Assembly (NCBI GenBank): GCA_964407285.1
Contig: CAYOVG010000089.1
Coordinates: 1 to 20,313, forward strand
Origin: CAYOVG01 sp964407285
GTDB lineage: Bacteria > Desulfobacterota > Syntrophobacteria > Syntrophobacterales > Syntrophobacteraceae
Length of the DNA: 20,313 bases
Reading direction: 5' to 3'
Made by a program: the position numbers and the translations under genes. Shown here piece after piece: positions 14,383 to 20,313 of the stretch (positions are counted from its first letter, which is position 1; every line of letters begins with the position of its first letter). The notes beneath the pieces are model-generated. The model was given only the letters and a program-made list of their open reading frames with translations, ran no database searches and was not told the origin of the DNA.

Positions 14383-16662
14383 CTACCAGTGATAGCCGAT
14401 GCCGATTCCTCCGTAGACGTTCAGTCCCGGCGCGGGTTCGAAATATCGGCCTCCCGAAGCGTTGATGCGCACGTTGCCGCTGTAGGATTCGTCAAAGAGG
14501 TTTTCCACGCCGACGAAGGGCGATATGCGCCAGTTGCCGACGGGTTTGTCGTAGCCCGCCCGAAGATTGGCCACCGTGTAAGCGCTGCTCTCGAGCGTGT
14601 TTTCATCGTCGACGTACGACCCGCCCGCATGGAGCGCCTCGATGCCCGCGTAAAAGCCGCCGGGGTGCTCGTAGAGCACTTCCGCATACACCTGGTGGGT
14701 CGGGAGCCCCGGGACCCGGTTGCCCTCCAGGTTGATCCCGTTCTTCACGTAAGTCTCGAATTCCGCGTTCAGATAGGTGTACGCCAGTTTGACCTTCAGG
14801 CCTTCCGCGGTCTCCATCCCGAGGCCCAGTTCGGCGCCGATGCGCCGCGACTTGCCGGCGTTCCTGTAGAATACGCGGTCGGTAACATCCCGGAAGGCGA
14901 TCAGTTCGTCTTCCAGTTGGATGTAGAACAAGGCCAGCTCGAAGGTGGTGGCGCGTCCGCCGGGAGTCCCCTTCAGCCCCACCTCGTAATTGACGGCCTT
15001 CTGAGGTTCGATGTCGGGATTGATCCCGCCGCCGCCCTCCGGGCGGTTGACCAGTTCCGTGGCGGTCGGAGTCTCGAACGACTGCGCCACATTGGCGTAC
15101 ATCCGGAGATCGGGCCGGAAGAGGTAGTTCAGCCCGAGGCGGCCCGTCAATTGATCGAAGGTTTTCGATCCGGAGTCGTCTCCGTCGGAAGCGAGGCGGT
15201 CGTCCACTTCGAAGCTCACGCGGTCGTAGCGTCCGCCCGCAACCACCGACAACGTGTCCGTGAGCCCGACATCGTCCTGCAGATACGCGCCGACGGAGGT
15301 TACCCGCTCATTTTGGTCGAGGAGCAGCGTATCGCCGGGAGAACCCTCCCGGTTGTCGAAATTGAGGCGGTCGTCGTCCTGGCGCTGCAAGTCGACCCCG
15401 ACGAACAGGTGGTGCGTGACGCCGCCCGCGCCCGCGTCCCCGGCAACATCCGCGGCGCCGTCGTTGCCGGGGATACCCGGGATTTCGCCGGTTACGTCGT
15501 ATTGAATGCGCCCGCCGAAAACCTCGCGGTCAAGCTCGACGAAGCGAAACGGGATCGCGCTGTCCAGGTCCCGCAGGCCGTAATAGGCGACCGCCTCCAG
15601 GTTCCGGTTCGATGCCGGCGCGCCGCGGTACAGCAACCCCCAACGGCCGCCGGTGACGGTTTCGCCGGTATCGAATAGCAGGCCGAGAGGGGACGCCCGG
15701 CCGGGGTCGGCTTGCGCCTGTTGGAGTGTCAGGCCGCCCGGGTCCTGCAATTCGGGTGAATAGACGGAGTCAACGAGCAACGTCAGGTCTGAATCGGCAT
15801 CGATATCACAGCGAAGCTTGCCGGTCATCTTCCAGCTTTCGGCCCGGCTGTGGGCTCGAAACCCGCCGGTCTCCAGCCGCGAGACCCCGAAAAAGCCGTT
15901 TGCGCGGCCGCTCCGTCCGCCGCCCTTGACGAGGGATTTCCACAGACCGTATTCCCCGAGGACCGTATCGGTTTCGATGAAGGGCTCTTCCGGGCCGTCC
16001 TGCGTGACGATATTGATCATTCCCCCCGAAGAGTTGCCGTAGAGCGCGGAGATGGGACCGCGCATGACTTCGATACGCTCCACGAAGCCGGGATCGATGC
16101 TGTCGATCTGGCTTTGGCCGTCCGGAAGAGTGTGCGGGATCCCATCGACGTAAACCTGGATGCCCCGAATGCCGAAGGCCGACCGTGCGCCGAAGCCGCG
16201 GATCGCGATCCGGAGGTCCTGGGCGAAATTGAACCGGTTCGAGACGACCACGCCCGGCGCCTGGACCAGCGCGTCATCCAGGGTCACCGTGGGGCGGCCC
16301 TGTTGTATGTCCTCCTTTTCAATTACCGTGACGGCGGCGGGGACCCGTTCCGCCTCGGAAGGTATACGGGGGGCGGTGACGATCACCGGATCGAGGGTCA
16401 CCGTGTCCGGGCCGGGAGGAGGGGCCCCGGTGGAAGGCGCTGCCCGGGTGGTGGGAGAGGCGGCGGCGGGAGGGGAAGCCGGATGGGCAGGTGATGCGGC
16501 GGCGTTGTCCGGATTCGAGGGCTCCGAAAGGGATGTCGGCCCCGTATGCAAAGGGGCGGTCTCTTCCGCCCGCGGGAGCGAGGGCTGAAAGAGCGCCGGG
16601 CTGAAGAATAGCGGGAAAAGAAGCAGGAGCAGGAAACGGAGCTTCGTATTCGACTTACCCAC
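14383..16662 (-). CDS. TonB-dependent outer-membrane receptor
   Basis: This protein is about 759 residues from the GTG at 16662. It has a basic N-terminus and leucine-rich signal peptide (to about residue 32), an unusual Ala/Pro/Ser/Thr-rich spacer (about 35-88), a TonB box (TLDPVIVTA), a plug domain (IRGFGARSAFGIRGI, YVDGIP, VERIEVMRGPISALYGN, GGMINIVT) and a 22-strand-type beta barrel ending in the aromatic YHW. Such receptors import siderophores, cobalamin, haem or other chelates. Plug features such as HTLPDGQSQID recall FecA-like receptors, but the ligand cannot be fixed. ATG 16710 would add 16 residues ahead of the signal peptide and has no well-placed ribosome site, while GTG 16662 has GAGGGG about 8 nt upstream and lies 10 nt after the stop of a short upstream ORF. 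tonB follows. Confidence 0.93.
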   Translation of the reverse strand: MGKSNTKLRFLLLLLFPLFFSPALFQPSLPRAEETAPLHTGPTSLSEPSNPDNAAASPAHPASPPAAASPTTRAAPSTGAPPPGPDTVTLDPVIVTAPRIPSEAERVPAAVTVIEKEDIQQGRPTVTLDDALVQAPGVVVSNRFNFAQDLRIAIRGFGARSAFGIRGIQVYVDGIPHTLPDGQSQIDSIDPGFVERIEVMRGPISALYGNSSGGMINIVTQDGPEEPFIETDTVLGEYGLWKSLVKGGGRSGRANGFFGVSRLETGGFRAHSRAESWKMTGKLRCDIDADSDLTLLVDSVYSPELQDPGGLTLQQAQADPGRASPLGLLFDTGETVTGGRWGLLYRGAPASNRNLEAVAYYGLRDLDSAIPFRFVELDREVFGGRIQYDVTGEIPGIPGNDGAADVAGDAGAGGVTHHLFVGVDLQRQDDDRLNFDNREGSPGDTLLLDQNERVTSVGAYLQDDVGLTDTLSVVAGGRYDRVSFEVDDRLASDGDDSGSKTFDQLTGRLGLNYLFRPDLRMYANVAQSFETPTATELVNRPEGGGGINPDIEPQKAVNYEVGLKGTPGGRATTFELALFYIQLEDELIAFRDVTDRVFYRNAGKSRRIGAELGLGMETAEGLKVKLAYTYLNAEFETYVKNGINLEGNRVPGLPTHQVYAEVLYEHPGGFYAGIEALHAGGSYVDDENTLESSAYTVANLRAGYDKPVGNWRISPFVGVENLFDESYSGNVRINASGGRYFEPAPGLNVYGGIGIGYHW

Positions 16663-16672
16663 CTCTCCCCCC

Positions 16673-16834
16673 TCAGGCTGTTCCACCGCGGGCGCGGCGT
16701 GCTCTTCCATTCCCCGGATGCGCGCGCGGAACGGCCTCGAGAGGGATTCCGTCGAACATTCCCGCGGGACCTGCCGGTCCTGCCGGAGGAAAGAAGAACG
16801 CCGACGGAACGATCGAATGTGTCGTGGCGTGCAT
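16673..16834 (-). CDS. Possible 53-residue upstream ORF (leader peptide)
   Basis: The ATG at 16834 has an excellent GGAGGTG site (16844-16850) with 9-nt spacing, better than the receptor's own. The frame runs 53 codons to TGA at 16673-16675 and stops 10 nt before the proposed GTG start of the receptor, the geometry of translational coupling. The product is rich in Ala, Pro, Gly and Arg, begins MHATTHSIVP, contains FFFPP and AGPAGPAG, and matches no family I know. It may be a regulatory leader peptide rather than a functional protein. The alternative is that the ribosome site is fortuitous. Confidence 0.35.
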   Translation of the reverse strand: MHATTHSIVPSAFFFPPAGPAGPAGMFDGIPLEAVPRAHPGNGRARRARGGTA

Positions 16835-16881
16835 GATGGGCTACACCTCCGAAGGGATTATTCCCAGGAGTTGCGGGAAGG

Positions 16882-16917
16882 CGAATGCGCCGGGCTGCGC
16901 GCAACCCGGCGCATTCG
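16882..16917. promoter_or_regulatory. 13-bp hairpin in the receptor leader
   Basis: CGAATGCGCCGGG (16882-16894) and CCCGGCGCATTCG (16905-16917) are exact complements around a 10-nt loop. The hairpin lies just downstream of the predicted minus-strand promoter, near the 5' end of the receptor mRNA. No T-run follows on the minus strand. It could stabilise the mRNA or form part of a control element; no known riboswitch motif was recognised. Confidence 0.6.
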
Positions 16918-16935
16918 AAACCGGATTTCGCATTC

Positions 16936-16963
16936 ATGGTAAGATCCGCCGGGCGGGTGTCAA
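16936..16963 (-). promoter_or_regulatory. Sigma-70-like promoter for the TonB receptor operon
   Basis: On the minus strand TTGACA (16958-16963, perfect -35) is followed after 16 nt by TACCAT (16936-16941, 4 of 6 -10 bases). The start would be near 16929, immediately before the 13-bp hairpin and about 95 nt ahead of the short upstream ORF. No Fur box was recognised. Confidence 0.5.
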
Positions 16964-17219
16964 GTGCGCATTCTTGCATCGGCAGGCGGGGTCCTGGCAG
17001 GGAATGGTCCGGTGGGCCTCACGTCGGAATACGGTCCACGATATGGATATGGGCCGGCATGCGCGGGATTGCCGACACAAGACTAGTGATTACATTGGTT
17101 TAAACAGTTTGCAATTTCACCTCATCGAGAGTGAAGCCATGAAGCCGTTGTGACGGGTCCCAACCGCGAGGACGAATGCGCCTCCAGGCGTTCGGGCTTG
17201 CATATGTGGAGGAAAACCA
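16964..17219. other. Intergenic region between divergent receptor operon and hydrolase gene
   Basis: There is no gene here that I can support. The segment holds a weak plus-strand promoter candidate (17069-17096), an 8-bp palindrome GTTTAAAC (17098-17105) and the ribosome site of the hydrolase gene. Together with the receptor leader it makes a divergent regulatory region of about 500 bp. Confidence 0.5.
17069..17096 (+). promoter_or_regulatory. Weak sigma-70-like promoter candidate for the hydrolase gene
   Basis: TTGCCG (17069-17074) and TACATT (17091-17096) are separated by 16 nt, each matching 4 of 6 consensus bases. Transcription would begin near the GTTTAAAC palindrome at 17098-17105, leaving a leader of about 115 nt. 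Confidence 0.3.
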
Positions 17220-17903
17220 ATGAAATCAAGCGAGAACGGGGGCTCCAGTCCCCGCCTGGTAACCCCTGAAAATTCGGTGCTTCTTCTGATCGATCATCAG
17301 CCGCAGATGGCTTTCGCAACCCATTCCATCGACGGCCAGACGCTCGTGAACAATGTGACCGGACTTGCGAAGTCCGCGAAGGTCTTCGGGGCGCCGACCA
17401 TTCTGACGACCGTGGCGGCGGAAAGCTTCAGTGGTCCCATCTTTCCACCCATCCAGGCGGTCTTTCCGGACATCACCCCCATAGACAGGACCACAATGAA
17501 CTGCTGGGAAGACGGAAAGGTGGTCGAAGCCGTCGAAAAGACGGGACGCAAGAAGCTGATCATGGCCGCTCTCTGGACGGAGGTCTGCCTGGCTACGGCG
17601 GCTCTGTCGGCCCTGGATGACGGTTATGAGGTCTATATCGTTACGGATGCTTCCGGTGGAGTTACCGTCGAAGCCCACGAGAGGGCTATTCAGCGGATGG
17701 TCCAGGCGGGGGTCGTCCCCATGACGTGGCTCCAGGTGCTCCTCGAGTGGCAACGGGACTGGGCGCGCCAGGAAACCTACGATGCGGTTCTGGCGGTCGC
17801 TAAGGAACACGGCGGAGCATACGGCCTCGGGATCGGCTACGCAAAGGTCATGCTCGGAGAACATGCGAGCGAAGCGCAAGTGGCCGGGGAAGTGGGCGCA
17901 TAA
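17220..17903 (+). CDS. Isochorismatase-fold cysteine hydrolase (YcaC-like)
   Basis: This 227-residue protein has the cysteine-hydrolase fold. SVLLLIDHQ (19-27) supplies the catalytic Asp25, and AALWTEVCLATAAL (116-129) supplies the nucleophile Cys123. DRTTMNCWED (89-98) is typical of the YcaC-like branch, and YEVYIVTDASGG (136-147) is a standard strand-loop. The C-terminal about 60 residues extend past the core, as in YcaC relatives. Enzymes of this fold hydrolyse isochorismate, nicotinamide or small amides; YcaC itself has no settled substrate, so none is claimed. The protein has no signal peptide and is cytoplasmic. ATG 17220 has GGAGGA about 6 nt upstream. It appears monocistronic and converges on the lipid-kinase gene with 34 nt between stops. 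Confidence 0.9.
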   Translation: MKSSENGGSSPRLVTPENSVLLLIDHQPQMAFATHSIDGQTLVNNVTGLAKSAKVFGAPTILTTVAAESFSGPIFPPIQAVFPDITPIDRTTMNCWEDGKVVEAVEKTGRKKLIMAALWTEVCLATAALSALDDGYEVYIVTDASGGVTVEAHERAIQRMVQAGVVPMTWLQVLLEWQRDWARQETYDAVLAVAKEHGGAYGLGIGYAKVMLGEHASEAQVAGEVGA

Positions 17904-17924
17904 GAACGCTCGCCGAAAGAATCG

Positions 17925-17939
17925 GAGGCCATGAGCCTC
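17925..17939. terminator. Short hairpin between convergent genes
   Basis: GAGGC (17925-17929) and GCCTC (17935-17939) form a 5-bp stem around a 5-nt loop, followed on the plus strand by A and TTT. It overlaps the stop codon of the lipid-kinase gene. It is a weak candidate for a shared terminator of the two converging genes. Confidence 0.25.
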
Positions 17940-18897
17940 ATTTGAATCCGCGAGGGACGAGAATCCTGAGCGCCCTGTCGGCCACGGCGAAATGGGCCGG
18001 TGTGCTTCCCACGACTTCGCCGTCCACGTCGAGCCACTGTATGGGGTCGGTTTCCACGCGCAGTTCGCGCGTGGCGAAGTAGTTCGCCTCCGGGAGCGAT
18101 ACGTGCCTGCCGAGAAGAAACAGGCCCCAGGCCCTCAGGAATTGCGCCCGGCTTCGCTCGCCCAGGGTGAAACCCGCCAGACTGCTGTCGGTTGCGTTTG
18201 CGTCCGGCCCGACCTCTCCGATTCCGAAGAACCGGCCGTTTGCGACCACGACCTGCCGGGTTTCGATCGAAATGACCTTATCCGAGGTGGTCAGGCGGCA
18301 TCGGAAGGGTTTTGTGGATGCCAGGTGTCCCAGGCCGACGAGCCCGTACGCGAGCGGACCCAGGTGGCGCTTCAGGACGTTGGGGGTCCTGCGGGCGACG
18401 TTTGCGCTCATGCCGATGCTGGCCACGTTTGCATAGTAGTCTCCATTGACGAGTCCGAGATCGACGGCCGCGACCCGGTTCTCGACGATTACCTCGACGG
18501 CCGCGGGAAGGTCGAGCGGAATGCCGAGCGTCCTCGCGAATGCATTCGATGTTCCAAGGGGCAGGAGCCCCAGGACGGTATCGCGGTAGGCCAGTTCGTC
18601 CACGATCGAACTGATGGTGCCGTCGCCGCCGCCGACGATGACGAGACGGGACCCGCGTTCCACCGCATCTTTGACGATTCCGGGAAGCTGCTCCGGTTTT
18701 CCGACCGGATGCGCCTCTTCGATCAGAATCCCCCTGGCGCTCAGCAGACGCATCGCACCGGAGAAAAGCCGCGCTCCCGCGCGCGAGTGAGTGTTGACGG
18801 CGAGCACGGCACGCCGGTCCGTTCCGAGCATCTCCCGCGGGGTCCCGGTGCTCGGCTTGCCTTGTTCGCCACCATGAAACTTCTTTTTGCCGGCCAT
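17938..18897 (-). CDS. Diacylglycerol-kinase-family lipid kinase
   Basis: This 319-residue protein belongs to the DAGK catalytic family (YegS/BmrU/sphingosine-kinase type). The nucleotide motif GGGDGT is at 89-94 in VIVGGGDGTISSIVDEL. LPLGTSNAFARTLGIPLDL follows, close to the family's P-L-G-T-x-N-x-F-A-R segment, then VDLGLVNGDYYANVASIGMSA and a C-terminal beta domain ending in a D-G-E type strand (LDVDGEVVGSTPAHF). It is expected to phosphorylate diacylglycerol or a related lipid at the membrane surface with ATP; the lipid is not determined. ATG 18897 is chosen because AAGGAGG at 18906-18912 sits 8 nt upstream; the frame is open to 19056 but that extension lacks support. The first about 28 residues are charged and variable. 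It appears monocistronic. Confidence 0.92.
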   Translation of the reverse strand: MAGKKKFHGGEQGKPSTGTPREMLGTDRRAVLAVNTHSRAGARLFSGAMRLLSARGILIEEAHPVGKPEQLPGIVKDAVERGSRLVIVGGGDGTISSIVDELAYRDTVLGLLPLGTSNAFARTLGIPLDLPAAVEVIVENRVAAVDLGLVNGDYYANVASIGMSANVARRTPNVLKRHLGPLAYGLVGLGHLASTKPFRCRLTTSDKVISIETRQVVVANGRFFGIGEVGPDANATDSSLAGFTLGERSRAQFLRAWGLFLLGRHVSLPEANYFATRELRVETDPIQWLDVDGEVVGSTPAHFAVADRALRILVPRGFK

Positions 18898-19358
18898 CAA
18901 AGCGGCCTCCTTCTCTTCCGGATTTACTCTCCAGCCCGCAATCACCTCTCCAGTTGATAATATCGATACATTCAGCGCGCAACGCAAGGTTTTTGTTGCT
19001 TCGCCCCATTCCCGCAGGCGTGGCGCGGGTCTTTGCCGCTCTATATATTCGCGCAAGCTGCGATTCGCGATAGTCAGCCGGCTGCGTGATTGCGATTACA
19101 GGCGAAACCTTGCCTCCGAATATGAAATCCACGGCAGCGAATGTTCGTTCGTGGACGGCAGCGAGGACGTGATGCAGACATTCCGGAACGAAGGAAAGAT
19201 CTCGGCAATACTGTGTGTGGCGCGACTTCTGAGTCGGTCCCCGAGCCCCCGCGTGCCCGCGCTTCGCGCCCGCCAATGCAATGTCCGAAATCCTGCGCCG
19301 GGCGAAGAACGGTGACGAAAGCGGCTCCGGATGTTGTGATGTTCCGCTTTCTTCCCGC
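18898..19358. other. Gene-free region of about 460 bp
   Basis: Nothing here reads as a gene on either strand; open frames are short, Arg/Ser-rich and lack ribosome sites. On the minus strand TATTAT (18957-18962) could be a -10 element for the lipid kinase, with TTGCGT 19 nt away as a poor -35. The palindromic ATCGAT sits beside it. The rest may be decayed DNA next to the broken oxidoreductase. Confidence 0.45.
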
Positions 19359-20155
19359 TCAGGCCTTGAACATGGCGCGTCCATAGGGCGACTCCAGGTA
19401 TACCCAGTCGCCTTCATCGATGCCGGCCGATGCCGCCGCGTCCGGGTGGATCTCTACGACCGGATCGGGACGCCTTTTTCGCAGTGACGCCACCCCTGGC
19501 GCATTTCGGAGTGGAAGAAGTCGCGTTTCTTCGTGCCGCTCATGAGGATGAAGGGGTACTCCTTTGCGAGTTCGGTCGTGGATACGGGCGAGAGGGGAGG
19601 TTCGACAAAGACGGGCAGCGGGGGGCGCCCCTCGTGCTCCATCACGTTGGAGTAGAATTCGAACTTCCCCGAAGGGGTGTGGAACCCCTGGGTTTCGTAC
19701 TTCCGGTAGCGCATCTCACCCATGAAGATTTCCTTGTTGTCCCTGAACTCCGCGAAGCTCATGCCGCTGCCTTCCAGCAACCAGTCGAGACAGGCGTACC
19801 GGGCGGGCCATGGAAAAGCCTCATGGAGTCCCAAGCGGTGGACCACATCGAAGATGATGTCCCGGTCGTCCCGGCTTTCGCCGATTTGGGCGAGTCTCTT
19901 CCGGGTGAGGACGCACCAGATCTTGCGCATGTACACGACGTCGTCCTGTTCGAGCCAGTGAGCGGCCGGAAGAACCAGGTCCGCCAGTTGCGCCGTAGGA
20001 GTCATGAAAAGGTCCGAGGCCACGGTGTGTTCCATGTGGTCGCGAAGAGCCGATTCGATGGTAAGGCCTTGAGTGCCCGTAACGCCGCCGGGCGGCGCTT
20101 CGGCGCAAGGAGGCGGATCATCCCGCGAAAAGATTCCCGCCTTCCATTCCGCCAT
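19359..20155 (-). pseudogene. Molybdopterin oxidoreductase remnant, 5'-truncated and frameshifted
   Basis: The minus strand encodes the C-terminal third of a DMSO-reductase-family enzyme: SDLFMTPTAQLADLVLPAAH, a middle part with TPSGKFEFYSN, and ILMSGTKKRDFFHSEMRQGW. That frame stops at 19454-19456. The expected ending continues in another frame as PDPVVEIHPD, then AGIDEGDWVYLESPYGRAMF, to a stop at 19359-19361. One extra base in the five-base homopolymer at 19475-19479 (T on plus, A on minus) would join the two parts, so a one-base deletion is the simplest cause. The N-terminal iron-sulfur and most cofactor-binding regions, about 400 or more residues, are absent. The ATG at 20155 has no good ribosome site and follows AT-rich noncoding DNA. 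Either this is a decaying gene, or the frameshift is a sequencing error in an already truncated gene. Confidence 0.8.
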
Positions 20156-20250
20156 CTTGAATTTTCTTGCGAAATGCGTTTTGTTCTTCTCCGACGCAGC
20201 GGTCTATAGCATAATAGCAGATCTTGATAACAATACGAGTGAATGAAATA

Positions 20251-20269
20251 TTCCCGAAACTCTCGGGAA
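20251..20269. repeat. 7-bp inverted repeat near the window end
   Basis: TTCCCGA (20251-20257) and TCGGGAA (20263-20269) are complementary around a 5-nt loop in an AT-rich stretch 5' of the oxidoreductase remnant. No T-run follows. It could be an operator or a remnant of an insertion boundary. Confidence 0.35.
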
Positions 20270-20313
20270 AGAGTCCTATAGATGAGGAAACGAGCGAACC
20301 CGACAGGAGAAGT

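Noticed and set aside
13175..14392. Plus-strand open frames over the tonB region (up to 405 codons)
   Set aside because: The reverse strand encodes a clear TonB anchor and C-terminal domain. The plus frames are low-complexity Arg/Pro/Ser mirror images of the Pro/Lys/Glu-rich TonB linker.
14176..15678. Plus-strand open frame of 500 codons over the receptor gene
   Set aside because: It is antisense to a well-defined TonB-dependent receptor and has no ribosome site or domain of its own.
16711..16963. Cobalamin or other known riboswitch ahead of the TonB receptor
   Set aside because: No B12-box-like sequence or other known conserved riboswitch core was recognised on the minus strand; only the promoter, one hairpin and the short ORF are visible.
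18887..19315. Plus-strand open frame of 142 codons beside the lipid kinase
   Set aside because: Its composition is Arg/Ser-rich without domain features, and its start overlaps the lipid-kinase start in antisense.

Overview
The window looks like chromosomal DNA of a GC-rich Gram-negative anaerobe, most likely a deltaproteobacterium (Desulfobacterota, for example a Syntrophobacter-like sulfate reducer or syntroph). The grounds are a sigma-54 activator with a matching -24/-12 promoter, many stand-alone receiver proteins, a NifX-like protein, a TonB/outer-membrane receptor pair and a molybdopterin oxidoreductase remnant. The assignment is inferred from gene content, not from a marker gene. No tRNA, rRNA, CRISPR array or transposase was seen.

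Positions 1-7900 form a signalling and transport block. After a terminator belonging to an upstream gene (31-73) lies a receiver-like protein that has lost its phospho-acceptor (140-631, TTG start). Facing it on the minus strand are a PAS-AAA-Fis sigma-54 activator (1096-2631) and a NifX-like protein (653-1027). Divergent from the activator, a near-consensus sigma-54 promoter (2814-2828) precedes a five-gene plus-strand run: receiver, DASS-type anion transporter, ArsB/NhaD-type transporter with a periplasmic domain, UspA-like protein, second receiver. I infer that the activator controls this run. No histidine kinase is present. A perfect 21-bp hairpin (7857-7901) closes the block.

Positions 8036-13190 hold the most unusual locus: a two-gene minus-strand operon. 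The first gene encodes a 981-residue protein joining a PGRP/amidase_2-like zinc domain, an alpha/beta-hydrolase with a GHSAG elbow and a type I metacaspase. The second encodes a thermolysin-like (M4) metallopeptidase with no signal peptide. The operon is preceded by an AT-rich stretch with several small palindromes and is bounded on the other side by the long hairpin. This suggests an acquired cassette, possibly a protease-cascade system for defence, cell death or envelope sensing; the function is inference.

Positions 13188-16963 hold a TonB-dependent receptor and its TonB on the minus strand. They are preceded by a sigma-70-like promoter, a 13-bp hairpin and a possible 53-codon upstream ORF that ends 10 nt before the proposed GTG start of the receptor.

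Positions 17220-20313 hold an isochorismatase-fold cysteine hydrolase and, convergent to it, a diacylglycerol-kinase-family lipid kinase. A gene-poor stretch follows, then a 5'-truncated and frameshifted molybdopterin oxidoreductase remnant near the end of the window.
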